From positions 124,001-188,000 of the forward strand of contig NZ_RBWS01000012.1 in assembly GCF_003627955.1 (NCBI RefSeq): 64,000 nucleotides of DNA, in the 5' to 3' direction. Position numbers and translations under genes: made by a program. The stretch comes from Sphingobacterium puteale (GTDB lineage Bacteria; Bacteroidota; Bacteroidia; Sphingobacteriales; Sphingobacteriaceae). This document shows, one piece after another, positions 37,042-45,750 of the stretch. Under the pieces are notes generated by a model that saw only the letters and a program-made list of their open reading frames with translations, was not told the origin of the DNA and did no database searches. How positions within the stretch are numbered: the first letter of the stretch is position 1; each line of letters begins with the position of its first letter.

Positions 37042-38238
37042 CTACTCTGGCAGGCTAATTTTGCCCATGCAAACCGCCGGAGAGTCTTTAATGTGTTCAA
37101 CATTCGATCTTGTTCCAGCGAGGGTTTCATTGGCTAACAAAGCAAAGAGAACAGCTTCCTTGGCATCTGGGTCAATCCCCAGGCTTGCGAAGCTTTCTAC
37201 TTTGCAGTCGGGCAGACTGGCTTTGATACCGTCGAAAAGCAAAGGGTTATGTAATCCTCCACCACTGATATATACCGAGACGTTCGGTAATCCGGCTGCT
37301 TGCCGGCGTATGCCGTTGATCATGGCCTGAGCCGAAAAGCGATTGAGTGTAGCCATGACATCCTCATCCGGAAGTGCTACTGTATCTGAACGTTTTTGAG
37401 CCTCTTTTAGGTAAGTTAGGTTGAACAGTTCCGGTCCTGTTGTTTTGGGAAAGGGCAAGGCTAAGAATTCTTCGGCCAGAAGCTGTTCCAACAAGTCCTT
37501 ATTGACACTTCCTTTTTTTGCGGTCCCGGCGTCTCGATCCATCTCCAGGTCAAAATGTGCTTTCATATACTGGTTCATCATGGTATTTCCAGGTCCCAGA
37601 TCCGTAGCGTAAGCCTCCAGTTGACTTTGATGACTCGGAATAAAGGTGAAATTCGAAATACCACCTATATTCAGTAAAAATCTGTTTTCAGTAGGATGAG
37701 AAAAAAGTAGGTAGTCGCCATAGGCTGCCAATGGCGCCCCTTCTCCCCCTGCGGCAATGTGTTTCTGCCTAAAATCTGACAGTGTAATTATGCCCGTATG
37801 CATGGCAATATGATCTCCATCACCGATCTGCAATGTGCTGTTAGGCCAATTAAGGTCTTTTGTCAATGACTGCGGTGCGTGGTAGACCGTTTGCCCATGA
37901 CTGGCGATACAGTCTATTTCGGCAGCTGAAATACGCCAACTTTTGAGCGCTTGATTAATCAGATTTGCATGGGTGATACCTATGTATGCATTAAGGCCTG
38001 AAAGTAGCTGCTGGTCGATGGTTCTTTTTGCGAATATTTCGCGGACTTTGGTCCTAAAAATTTCCTCGTAGTCCATTGTGATAAACTTTTCCAAACTGAT
38101 TTTGGTCGTCTTTCCGGCATTTTCAATACGGCATAATGCGATATCAAGGCCGTCTAATGAGGTTCCGGACATCAGACCAATAATAAAGCGCTCTTTTTTT
38201 AGGCCGATCTGATAAAGTTTTTCGATTTGAGGATTCAT
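37042..38238 (-). CDS. anmK: Anhydro-N-acetylmuramic acid kinase
   Basis: AnmK opens and phosphorylates 1,6-anhydro-MurNAc during peptidoglycan recycling, giving MurNAc-6-P. The 398-residue protein has the ATP-binding GLMSGTSLDGLDIALC (22-37), SHGQTVYHAP, GDGDHIA, GGISNFTF and ATDLGPGN motifs. Length is normal. It is a single gene on the minus strand. Its substrate would arise from lytic transglycosylases rather than from the glucosaminidases found 6 kb away. Confidence 0.96.
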   Translation of the reverse strand: MNPQIEKLYQIGLKKERFIIGLMSGTSLDGLDIALCRIENAGKTTKISLEKFITMDYEEIFRTKVREIFAKRTIDQQLLSGLNAYIGITHANLINQALKSWRISAAEIDCIASHGQTVYHAPQSLTKDLNWPNSTLQIGDGDHIAMHTGIITLSDFRQKHIAAGGEGAPLAAYGDYLLFSHPTENRFLLNIGGISNFTFIPSHQSQLEAYATDLGPGNTMMNQYMKAHFDLEMDRDAGTAKKGSVNKDLLEQLLAEEFLALPFPKTTGPELFNLTYLKEAQKRSDTVALPDEDVMATLNRFSAQAMINGIRRQAAGLPNVSVYISGGGLHNPLLFDGIKASLPDCKVESFASLGIDPDAKEAVLFALLANETLAGTRSNVEHIKDSPAVCMGKISLPE

Positions 38239-38338
38239 AGCTTAAAAATAAACACAAAAATGATATTCATTATAACATTTTTGACAATTGAAGATATTTT
38301 GTAACTTCACGGCATTAAAAATCAAAAAATTAGATACA

Positions 38339-38719
38339 ATGAATTTTCCAGCAGAATTGAAATACACCAAAGATCACGAATGGATTCGTGTTGAAGGTGA
38401 TGAAGCAGTTGTAGGGATTACCGATTTCGCTCAACGTGAATTGGGTGACATCGTTTTTGTTGACATTAACACTGTAGGTGAAGAAGTTGCCGCAAATGAA
38501 GTTTTCGGTACAATCGAAGCTGTAAAAACGGTTTCTGATCTGTTTTTACCTGTAGCAGCTACAATTTTATCGGTTAATGATGCAATTGATGCTTCTCCTG
38601 AATTGGTGAATTCTGATCCTTATGGTGAAGGCTGGATTGTTCGTATTAAATTGAATAATGCAGCTGATGTAGATGCATTGTTATCTGCGGATCAATACAA
38701 AGAAGAAATCAACGCTTAA
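38339..38719 (+). CDS. gcvH: Glycine cleavage system H protein
   Basis: GcvH carries a lipoyl arm that shuttles the aminomethyl group between the P, T and L proteins. The 126-residue protein starts MNFPAELKYTKDHEW, and the lipoylated lysine is K63 in GTIEAVKTVSD. The 38288 in-frame start is rejected because the conserved N-terminus begins at 38339. No gcvP or gcvT gene is near, a common state in this phylum. A strong terminator follows. Confidence 0.97.
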   Translation: MNFPAELKYTKDHEWIRVEGDEAVVGITDFAQRELGDIVFVDINTVGEEVAANEVFGTIEAVKTVSDLFLPVAATILSVNDAIDASPELVNSDPYGEGWIVRIKLNNAADVDALLSADQYKEEINA

Positions 38720-38731
38720 TATCTGCGTGAC

Positions 38732-38769
38732 AAAAAAGGGACTTAATTTTAAAATTAAGCCCCTTTTTT
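38732..38769 (+). terminator. Terminator between gcvH and the convergent secreted-protein gene
   Basis: A long hairpin with arms AAAAAAGGG-a-CTTAATTTT and its near complement (one mismatch) ends in T6; it can serve both directions. Confidence 0.85.
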
Positions 38770-38777
38770 GTTGCCAT

Positions 38778-39533
38778 CTACTGGCATTTTATGACCGTCT
38801 TGATCTTTGCCTCGGGCATATCGACATCACTTGTCATCTCTGTTATTTTGGTCAGACAGCTCTGTTTATCCAACACATAGAATCCCTGAATACTACCCAC
38901 CTGCTTTGCGTCCGATCCAAACATTTTTCCTTCCACATTTACTTTATATCCCTGCTCATTCACTTCGGCGAGTGTCATTTTATTTTCGATGAGTAGGCCT
39001 GATTCTTCCGATTCGGTTTTTGAACTCCATGATTCGCCGACAGCAATGGCTTGTTCAGGCAATACTGTGCTAATATTTTCAAACATACTTCGATCAAAAG
39101 GCAGATTGACCCCTTCTGGCAATTGTATATCGGAAGATTTTCCCAATTGATCTATTGAAAAGCTGATCTTACTATCTACTAGCTTGCCTACTGTAGCATG
39201 CATCTGTTTTGAAAATTCATTTGCTTCCGGATTTTTGGAATCATAGGTCATTTCCATAGCTTCTCCGCTCATTTTCATATTGATACCAGTGTATTTAAGC
39301 TCAAATAGAAAGGAGTTGTCTTTCTTGGCAGTGTTTGTAATATCAAACCCCATCGTCAAATCGGTTACAATTTTCTGTTCCCCGGTTTCGATGTCCATTG
39401 CCATGATCACATTTTGCGCTATTTTCTTTCCTTCGTCGGGATTTACCCGTAGGGTGTATTTTTTTTGTGCGGATACAGATAGGACTATAAATGCAAATAG
39501 AGCAGTCAAAGCCATTGTTTTTAGTGTTTTCAT
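38778..39533 (-). CDS. Secreted protein, DUF6263-like
   Basis: This 251-residue protein has a signal peptide (MKTLKTMALTALFAF through VSAQ) and a beta-rich body with segments ITNTAKKDNSFLFELKYT, a Met-rich turn KMSGEAMEMTYDS and the motif AIAVGESWSS. This layout resembles the DUF6263 family of Bacteroidota periplasmic or surface proteins. I do not know its function. It converges with gcvH and is separated from pdhB by a bidirectional hairpin. Confidence 0.65.
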   Translation of the reverse strand: MKTLKTMALTALFAFIVLSVSAQKKYTLRVNPDEGKKIAQNVIMAMDIETGEQKIVTDLTMGFDITNTAKKDNSFLFELKYTGINMKMSGEAMEMTYDSKNPEANEFSKQMHATVGKLVDSKISFSIDQLGKSSDIQLPEGVNLPFDRSMFENISTVLPEQAIAVGESWSSKTESEESGLLIENKMTLAEVNEQGYKVNVEGKMFGSDAKQVGSIQGFYVLDKQSCLTKITEMTSDVDMPEAKIKTVIKCQ

Positions 39534-39577
39534 CTATTGGATTTTTTGTTGTTAATAACAGGACAAATAAATATATA

Positions 39578-39616
39578 AAAAAAACCCTTTTACTGATGTA
39601 AAAGGGTTTTTTTTAT
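39578..39616 (-). terminator. Intrinsic terminator of pdhB
   Basis: AACCCTTTTAC and GTAAAAGGGTT arms with a 4 nt loop between A and T runs. Confidence 0.85.
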
Positions 39617-39637
39617 TTGCTTCGAAAAGTAACTGAA

Positions 39638-40624
39638 TTACTTTTTGATATAAGATACTTCTTTCACGGCTTTGACCACTTTCTCTACACTCGGTAAAGC
39701 AGCTTCGATCAAGGTTGGTGCATAAGGAAGAGGTACGTCAGCACAGTTCACACGGATAACAGGAGCATCCAAATAATCAAACGCATTGCGTTGCACATTA
39801 AATGCCAAATCCGTAGAGATTGATGCCAAAGGCCAAGCTTCTTCTACGATAACCAGACGGTTTGTTTTCTTAACAGATTCGATAAGTGTAGGGTAATCAA
39901 TTGGGCGCACAGAACGCAAATCGATCAATTCTACACTAATACCTTCTTTCTTCAATTCTTCAACAGCAGGAATTACAACACGAGGAAGCATTTTACCGAA
40001 AGAAACAACAGTAACATCAGTACCTTCCTGAATGATATTTGCTTTTCCGATTTCGAGGTAGTATTCTTCTTCAGGCACTTCACCTTTATCACCGTACATA
40101 ACCTCGGATTCCATGAAAATAACTGGATCTGGGTCAATAATGGCAGATTTCAATAAACCTTTAGCTTCGTAAGGATTTGAAGGAACAACCACTTTTAAAC
40201 CCGGTGTATTTGCAAACCAGTTTTCAAAGTTTTGAGAGTGTTGTGCTGCTAGCTGACCTGCATTTCCTGTCGGGCCACGGAATACTATAGGGATAGAAAA
40301 TTGTCCACCGCTCATGGAGTGGATTTTTGCAGCAGCATTGATAACTTGGTCAATCGCAACAAGTGAAAAGTTAAATGTCATGAACTCAACGATCGGTTTT
40401 AGACCGTTCATTGCTGCACCAACAGCGATACCAGCAAAACCAAGTTCAGCAATAGGTGTATCAATGATACGTTTTGCACCGAATTCATCAAGCATACCTT
40501 GGCTTACTTTATAAGCACCGTTATACTCAGCAACTTCTTCACCTAATAAAAATATTTTGTCGTCTTTACGCATTTCTTCGTTCATTGCTTCACGAAGTGC
40601 TTCTCTGAATTGTATTTCTCTCAT
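39638..40624 (-). CDS. pdhB: Pyruvate dehydrogenase E1 component, beta subunit
   Basis: The E1 beta subunit forms, with E1 alpha, the thiamine-diphosphate enzyme that decarboxylates pyruvate. The 328-residue protein starts REIQFREALREAMNEEM and has LLGEEVAEYNGAYKVSQG (26-43), TPIAELGFAGIAVGAA and RGPTGNAGQLAAQHSQ, matching pyruvate rather than branched-chain E1 beta. The alpha subunit gene is not adjacent. It is monocistronic with its own terminator. Confidence 0.94.
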   Translation of the reverse strand: MREIQFREALREAMNEEMRKDDKIFLLGEEVAEYNGAYKVSQGMLDEFGAKRIIDTPIAELGFAGIAVGAAMNGLKPIVEFMTFNFSLVAIDQVINAAAKIHSMSGGQFSIPIVFRGPTGNAGQLAAQHSQNFENWFANTPGLKVVVPSNPYEAKGLLKSAIIDPDPVIFMESEVMYGDKGEVPEEEYYLEIGKANIIQEGTDVTVVSFGKMLPRVVIPAVEELKKEGISVELIDLRSVRPIDYPTLIESVKKTNRLVIVEEAWPLASISTDLAFNVQRNAFDYLDAPVIRVNCADVPLPYAPTLIEAALPSVEKVVKAVKEVSYIKK

Positions 40625-40747
40625 CAGTTGTAAAATAGTGTCAATTTTTAGATTACAAATCTACTATTTAAAATTGATATTTTGAAGATTTGACCAGCCT
40701 AATTGTATAGTTTTATGTCATTTTTTAATAAGTAAATGACTTTTGTA

Positions 40748-41389
40748 TTAAATTTTGGAAAATAAGTCCGGCAGGAAATCCAATGTTTGTATAAGTGCTT
40801 TATTACTATTCATTATTGCCAGCGGAATGTTCCACGTGGCACGGTTTCTTTTTTCGACATAATTGGAGATACCACGAAGCTCGATCACCGGAAGATCCAT
40901 TTTATCCGCCGCAAAGAAAACTGCAGCGCCTTCCATGCTCTCGATACAGCTGTCAGGGTGGAGCTGTTTAAGTTTTTCAATAGTATTTGCATTCCCGTGT
41001 ACCTTATTCACTGTGATGCCTTGTCCTTGGGGTAAAAACGGAAGCACTATATTTTCGCCATGAAGCAAAGACGATTGAAATTTGGATTTTCCATAACCCA
41101 ATTGTTCGATCGGAATGAATTGTTGGTCATCCTCCGCCCCCAATTCGACCAACGATTCTGAGACGACCTGTACAACCGCTCCTATTTTCAGGTTGCGGTC
41201 AAAGCAGCCCGCAATACCTATATTGATAAGGAGATCATATTTATTCTCGTGCAACACCCTTCCTAATTCAAATGCTGTTGCCACCATTCCTACGCCTGTG
41301 ATTATTGTGTCACAGTCGGGGTAATTTGCGGCAACCTCCAGAAAAGGCTGAATTTCGAACTGCGTGGCGGAAACAATTAATATTTTCAT
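40748..41389 (-). CDS. mqnB: Futalosine hydrolase
   Basis: MqnB cleaves futalosine to dehypoxanthine futalosine and hypoxanthine in the alternative menaquinone pathway. The 213-residue protein has a PNP/MTAN nucleosidase fold: IVSATQFEIQPF, TGVGMVATAFELGRVL (31-46), NIGIAGCFD and the C-terminal ESMEGAAVFFAA with catalytic Glu, then RGISNYVEKRNRATW, which favours futalosine over MTA/SAH nucleosidase. A parS-like 16-mer lies within the gene (40828-40843). The gene diverges from queD. Confidence 0.9.
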   Translation of the reverse strand: MKILIVSATQFEIQPFLEVAANYPDCDTIITGVGMVATAFELGRVLHENKYDLLINIGIAGCFDRNLKIGAVVQVVSESLVELGAEDDQQFIPIEQLGYGKSKFQSSLLHGENIVLPFLPQGQGITVNKVHGNANTIEKLKQLHPDSCIESMEGAAVFFAADKMDLPVIELRGISNYVEKRNRATWNIPLAIMNSNKALIQTLDFLPDLFSKI

Positions 41390-41547
41390 GATGAACTTTC
41401 TTTTATAGTGTGCGAAAATTACGAATTATCGAGCAGGTCTCAGGTACTTTAAAGTAAAAATCAGCGGATGATCTTTCTCCCTTAATTATATTACCATATT
41501 CTGACGGCATTCCTAAAATAGAAATGTTAAAATTGGCCTTAAAGCCG

Positions 41548-41555
41548 TATCTTTG
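41548..41555 (+). promoter_or_regulatory. -7 promoter element before queD
   Basis: TATCTTTG fits TAnnTTTG and ends 7 nt before the ATG at 41563, implying a leader of very few nucleotides. Confidence 0.55.
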
Positions 41556-41562
41556 TATTATT

Positions 41563-41976
41563 ATGATATTTATAACTCGTCGTGAACGTTTTTGTGCAGC
41601 ACATAAGCTGTATCGTGAAGATTGGAGCAATGAACAAAACGAACAGGTGTTTGGGCTTTGTTCTAATCCAAATTGGCATGGGCACAATTATGACCTTTTT
41701 GTCACGGTCAAGGGGGAAGTAAATCCCGAAACTGGTTTTTTGATCGATTTAAAGATCATGAAAGAAATTATCAACCGCAGCATTATTGACAAAGTGGATC
41801 ATCGTAATTTCAATTTGGATGTTGATTTTATGAAAGACGTCATGGCTTCTACAGAAAATATCGCTATTGAGATATTCAAAATCCTCAAACCGCTTTTTGA
41901 GGAAGAAGGAGTTGCATTGCATAGTGTACGTTTGCATGAAACCGAAAATAACTACGTCGAATATTTTGGCGATTAA
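41563..41976 (+). CDS. queD: 6-carboxytetrahydropterin synthase (QueD/PTPS family)
   Basis: This 137-residue enzyme converts dihydroneopterin triphosphate to 6-carboxytetrahydropterin for queuosine. The zinc histidines are H14, H39 and H41 and the catalytic cysteine C33 in GLCSNPNWHGHNY. The ATG at 41563 is preferred since the conserved fold begins there; an upstream ATG at 41524 would put the promoter inside the gene. It is 28 nt from folE, which makes the shared substrate, so the two form one pathway operon. A 6-pyruvoyl-tetrahydropterin synthase activity cannot be excluded. Confidence 0.92.
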   Translation: MIFITRRERFCAAHKLYREDWSNEQNEQVFGLCSNPNWHGHNYDLFVTVKGEVNPETGFLIDLKIMKEIINRSIIDKVDHRNFNLDVDFMKDVMASTENIAIEIFKILKPLFEEEGVALHSVRLHETENNYVEYFGD

Positions 41977-42004
41977 TCTTTAATACATTTAAATAGTAGA
42001 AACT

Positions 42005-42634
42005 ATGAGTCAACACTCATTTGACAGCGAAGAGTTGGATGGATATATTAAGATCGACAAATACAATACTGAAAAAGTAGATCGCATCGCTTCTCATTAT
42101 ACAGATATATTGGAATGTTTGGGCGAAGATCCCAAGCGTGAAGGTCTGGTAAAGACTCCTGAGCGTGTCGCTAAAGCCCTGCAATTTTTAACACATGGAT
42201 ATGATATTGATGCTGCAGAAGTGCTTAAAGGAGCCATGTTTGAGGAAGATTATAGCCAGATGGTGGTTGTAAAGGATATTGAAGTATACTCCTTGTGTGA
42301 GCATCATATGTTACCTTTCTTTGGCAAGGCACACATCGCCTATATTCCAAATGGACATATTGTAGGCTTGAGTAAAATTCCTCGTGTCGTGGATATCTTT
42401 GCCCGTCGTCTGCAGGTACAGGAACGCCTTACCAATGAGATCAGAGATTGTATCCAGGAAACCTTGGGCGCCCGTGGAGTCGCTGTGGTGATGGAGTGCA
42501 AGCACATGTGTATGGCGATGCGTGGGGTACAAAAGCAGAACTCCGTTACAACGACCTCCGCATTTACAGGTGCATTTCAAAATGACGTAACCCGATCCGA
42601 ATTTTTACGCCTGATCACGGCCGATCTTGCTTAG
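42005..42634 (+). CDS. folE: GTP cyclohydrolase I
   Basis: FolE turns GTP into dihydroneopterin triphosphate, the entry to folate and to queuosine. The 209-residue protein has zinc ligands C98, H101 (YSLCEHHMLPF) and C169 (CKHMCMAMRG). The core of the family is complete and the length is usual. It follows queD, giving a GTP-to-6-carboxypterin unit, and ends in a strong terminator. Confidence 0.97.
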   Translation: MSQHSFDSEELDGYIKIDKYNTEKVDRIASHYTDILECLGEDPKREGLVKTPERVAKALQFLTHGYDIDAAEVLKGAMFEEDYSQMVVVKDIEVYSLCEHHMLPFFGKAHIAYIPNGHIVGLSKIPRVVDIFARRLQVQERLTNEIRDCIQETLGARGVAVVMECKHMCMAMRGVQKQNSVTTTSAFTGAFQNDVTRSEFLRLITADLA

Positions 42635-42655
42635 TATTTTTATCGCTAAATAATA

Positions 42656-42699
42656 AAAATAAGCCCTCGAGAAGCATGTCTTCAAGAGGGCTTATTTTT
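42656..42699 (+). terminator. Intrinsic terminator after folE
   Basis: AAAATAAGCCCTC and GAGGGCTTATTTT arms with internal pairing around CATGT, then a T run. Confidence 0.88.
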
Positions 42700-42862
42700 T
42701 GATGAATTCGGGAAATAAATGCAAAAATCAAAAAATGGGGATAGTGCGTTTTTGGGCTTTTAGGGCAAGTCGCTCAAAAATCTCTTTACAAACTGATAAA
42801 TATATCGTTCTGTTTATCAGTTTTTTATAAAAAAATATTTTTATCATAAAAATGTTTTTTGG

Positions 42863-42870
42863 TACCTTTG
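42863..42870 (+). promoter_or_regulatory. -7 promoter element before the O-methyltransferase gene
   Basis: TACCTTTG fits TAnnTTTG and ends 5 nt before the ATG at 42876. The expected transcription start would fall at the start codon. Confidence 0.5.
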
Positions 42871-42875
42871 TGGTT

Positions 42876-43511
42876 ATGGAAATTGTTGCCAACGATTTAG
42901 AGTCCTATTTGGAACATACTACAGACGAAGAAAATTCGTTACTGAAAAGGGTAAATCGGGAGACATATTTGAAGGAAACAATGCCCCATATGTTATCTGG
43001 TCATTACCAGGGAAGAGTTCTTTCTTTATTGAGTAAATTGGTTGCTCCGAAACGCATTTTGGAGATTGGAACTTTTACGGGATATGCCACATTATGTCTC
43101 GCAGAAGGTCTTCAGCAAAATGGGATTTTACATACCATTGATATCAATGAAGAGCAACAGGAAAGAGTCCAAGGGTATTTTGATGCATCTGAATTTGCGG
43201 ATAAAATCAAGTACCATATTGGTGACGCAGCGGAGATCATACCCACATTGAATGAAACATTTGATCTGGTATTTATTGACGCTGATAAAAAGAGAAATTT
43301 ATATTATTTCGAAACGATAATAAATCAAGTCCCGTCTGGGGGACTCATTTTGATTGACAACGTCTTATGGAAAGGTAAGGTGTTAGATTCAAAACCAGAC
43401 AACCAAACAAAGCAGATCATTGATTTGAATGCACGTTTAGCTCAGGACAAGCGCGTAGAGAAGGTAATATTACCGATTCGAGACGGACTTTTTGCGTTGC
43501 GCAAGAAGTAA
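42876..43511 (+). CDS. Class I SAM-dependent O-methyltransferase
   Basis: This 211-residue protein belongs to the methyltransferase_3 (caffeoyl-CoA/catechol OMT-like) family. SAM motif I is ILEIGTFTGYATLCLAEGL, followed by TIDINEEQQE, VFIDADKKRNLYYFE with metal-binding Asp, and LILIDNVLWKGKV. The ATG at 42876 is chosen over 42852 because the latter lies upstream of the likely promoter element. Natural substrate unknown; small catechol-type phenolics are typical. It begins a plus-strand run leading into the glucosaminidase genes. Confidence 0.9.
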   Translation: MEIVANDLESYLEHTTDEENSLLKRVNRETYLKETMPHMLSGHYQGRVLSLLSKLVAPKRILEIGTFTGYATLCLAEGLQQNGILHTIDINEEQQERVQGYFDASEFADKIKYHIGDAAEIIPTLNETFDLVFIDADKKRNLYYFETIINQVPSGGLILIDNVLWKGKVLDSKPDNQTKQIIDLNARLAQDKRVEKVILPIRDGLFALRKK

Positions 43512-43533
43512 TTTGTGAACTAAAACATTCTTC

Positions 43534-44055
43534 ATGAATTTAAAACAATTAAAAAGCTTTGTACTGTTACTGGCTTTAGCAACTTTTGGAATATCAAAGG
43601 TTTCAGCTCAAAGTGCGGCATATGTCGATAAGTACAGTCCAATTGCAAAAGAAATGATGGAGGAACATGGAGTTCCGGCATCGGTTATCTTAGCCATCGC
43701 CATGCATGAAAGTGGAAATGGTGGTAGCAGGGTAGCAAAGAATTTGAACAACCATTTTGGTGTCAAAGGAAAAAACAACAGTACCGTTATTCGGTCAGCT
43801 TACAAAGGTTATCGGTCTGTATTGGACTCGTACGATGACTTTGTAGGGATAGTAAAAAGAAAAAAGACTACCCAAAGCCTTTTTGAAAAACATCCGGGAG
43901 AAAAATATGAAGCTTGGGTCAAGGCGATAGCTCGTTCGGGATACTCCACGAGTAAAGGTTGGACAGCAAAAGTAATCGCTACCATAAAACGGTATCACCT
44001 TGATATGTTTGATAACGATTCTAAGCAAAATAAATTCTCGTCAACAAAAAAATAA
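43534..44055 (+). CDS. Secreted glucosaminidase 1
   Basis: This 173-residue protein has a signal peptide (MNLKQLKSFVLLLAL through SAQS) and a single glucosaminidase (GH73-type, LYZ2) domain. The catalytic Glu is expected in AIAMHESGNGGSRVAKNLNNHFGVKG. No anchoring or LysM domain is present. It would cut the GlcNAc-MurNAc linkage of peptidoglycan in the periplasm. It is followed 15 nt later by a second, longer glucosaminidase that shares the ESGNG and NNHFG core, suggesting a duplication. Confidence 0.88.
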   Translation: MNLKQLKSFVLLLALATFGISKVSAQSAAYVDKYSPIAKEMMEEHGVPASVILAIAMHESGNGGSRVAKNLNNHFGVKGKNNSTVIRSAYKGYRSVLDSYDDFVGIVKRKKTTQSLFEKHPGEKYEAWVKAIARSGYSTSKGWTAKVIATIKRYHLDMFDNDSKQNKFSSTKK

Positions 44056-44070
44056 GCACGACATTACTGC

Positions 44071-44904
44071 ATGAAGAAGTTTTTTTATGGCATGTTTGTA
44101 TTCATGATGTTGATTACATCCTGTTCAAGCCGGAGAGGCACATTATCATCAGCTAAATCCGGTTCCAATTCAAAAACTTCTTCATCTTCTACTACAGGTC
44201 GGCCCTCCATGGCTGGAAATGACTACATTGCGCATTATAAAGATATCGCAATTGCGGAAATGAACAAGTATGGTATTCCGGCCAGTATAAAACTTGCTCA
44301 GGCGCTTTTAGAGTCAGGTAATGGCAATAGTTATCTAGCGCGTGAAGCAAATAATCATTTTGGCATAAAGTGCGGAGGCGTATGGAAAGGTAAGTCTGTA
44401 ACTCGCCCTGACGATAATATCAACGATTGTTTTCGCGTATATGAAAACCCCGAACAATCGTTTAGGGATCATTCCGAATTCCTGTTGCGTCCCCGATATT
44501 CCGCATTGTTTAAATTAGATAAGAACGATTACAAAGGCTGGGCCAAAGGGCTTAAAGCCGCAGGATACGCAACCAACCCCCGTTATCCGGATTTATTGAT
44601 AGAAATGATCGAACGGTATCAGCTCGACCAATATGACCGTAAAGAAACGCCGAAGGAGAAAGTGGTACGTGAAGAGACTGTGAAAGAGGAAATCGTTCAG
44701 CATGTTCAGGAGGCTCCTCCTACTGCCGTCAAGACCGAAGAAATCAAAAGCCCCGTGGCGATGCGTATTCACGAGGTAAAAGCACAAGATACCCTTTATT
44801 CGCTGAGCAAACGCTATAATGTCTCTGTCGAACAGATCAAATCATTAAATGACCTAACAGATGAAGCATTGTCCTTAGGACAGCTATTGGTTATATCTAA
44901 ATAG
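44071..44904 (+). CDS. Glucosaminidase 2, lipoprotein with LysM domain
   Basis: This 277-residue protein has a lipoprotein signal (MKKFFYGMFVFMMLITSC, Cys18), a Ser-rich spacer, a glucosaminidase domain (about 48-185) with catalytic Glu in AQALLESGNGNSYLA, a Lys/Glu/Val-rich linker, and a C-terminal LysM (about 233-277) beginning HEVKAQDTLYSLSKRYNVS. It is the anchored, carbohydrate-binding partner of the preceding enzyme. Peptidoglycan hydrolysis during growth or division is the likely role. Confidence 0.92.
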   Translation: MKKFFYGMFVFMMLITSCSSRRGTLSSAKSGSNSKTSSSSTTGRPSMAGNDYIAHYKDIAIAEMNKYGIPASIKLAQALLESGNGNSYLAREANNHFGIKCGGVWKGKSVTRPDDNINDCFRVYENPEQSFRDHSEFLLRPRYSALFKLDKNDYKGWAKGLKAAGYATNPRYPDLLIEMIERYQLDQYDRKETPKEKVVREETVKEEIVQHVQEAPPTAVKTEEIKSPVAMRIHEVKAQDTLYSLSKRYNVSVEQIKSLNDLTDEALSLGQLLVISK

Positions 44905-44965
44905 TTACGCTTTAAAAGATGTTAAATATTTCAGTTTTGTATGGCGATATAGTAGTTTTACGAAA

Positions 44966-45727
44966 GTGAAGCTATTACGATATATTTTTCTATTTTCGGC
45001 CATACTTGGCTGTATCCCGCTACTTTTTTGTCAGGAAAAAAGAGTTGAAGGTATCGTATTTGACAAAAATACCAAACAACGTATCGGAAATGTGAGACTT
45101 GCGAACCTCCGTACAGGTGAAGTAATCTATAATAATATCAAAGGCGAATTTGACTTTTCTGCCCGGATAGGTGATCAGGTTGTCGCGATGAGCAAAGGCT
45201 ATTTTTCAGATACCCTATCTGTTGACAATAAGGGATTGCTATTGTTTCATTTATTGCGTGAATCCATTTATATTGATGAAGTTCAGGTGTCCGCACGAAA
45301 GAGCCCCGAGGAAATTCTGAAAAAAGCAAAAGAAGATTATGAAAAGGCCTATCGGTTGGGAGGATATGGTGATGTTTTTTCCGTTGGCCCTACCGGAGCA
45401 GGACTGAGTATAAACTCCATTTACAGTTTATTTAGCAAAGAGGCTAAGAGAGCGCGTAGGCTGACTAAAACCATTGAAAACGATTATAAGGAGAATGTGA
45501 TTGATTATAAATTTACGAAGGAACTCATCAGTAAAGTGACAGGACTCAGTTTTGAGGAAGCCGAAAAATTTAGGCGAATATTTAGACCGTCCTATTTTTT
45601 CATTCTGGCAGCAAGCGATTACGAAGTAACAAATTACATCAAAGACTGCTATTCACGCTACCGATTGAACCCTTCGCAATATTTTATAGAGCCTTTTCCA
45701 ACAATTAATTATAAATTAGTACCGTAA
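44966..45727 (+). CDS. Secreted protein with carboxypeptidase-like regulatory domain
   Basis: This 253-residue protein starts with GTG, has a signal peptide (MKLLRYIFLFSAILGC through LLFCQE), and then a carboxypeptidase-D-regulatory-like beta domain (RVEGIVFDKNTKQRIGNV, through about 110) of the kind that begins many Bacteroidota outer-membrane proteins. The C-terminal half is helical and charged, with an EEAEKFRRIFRP segment. I recognise no enzyme motif. It lies in the envelope block between the glucosaminidase and DUF3078 genes. Confidence 0.75.
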   Translation: MKLLRYIFLFSAILGCIPLLFCQEKRVEGIVFDKNTKQRIGNVRLANLRTGEVIYNNIKGEFDFSARIGDQVVAMSKGYFSDTLSVDNKGLLLFHLLRESIYIDEVQVSARKSPEEILKKAKEDYEKAYRLGGYGDVFSVGPTGAGLSINSIYSLFSKEAKRARRLTKTIENDYKENVIDYKFTKELISKVTGLSFEEAEKFRRIFRPSYFFILAASDYEVTNYIKDCYSRYRLNPSQYFIEPFPTINYKLVP

Positions 45728-45750
45728 ACAAAAAAATAGACGTTTTCAGA

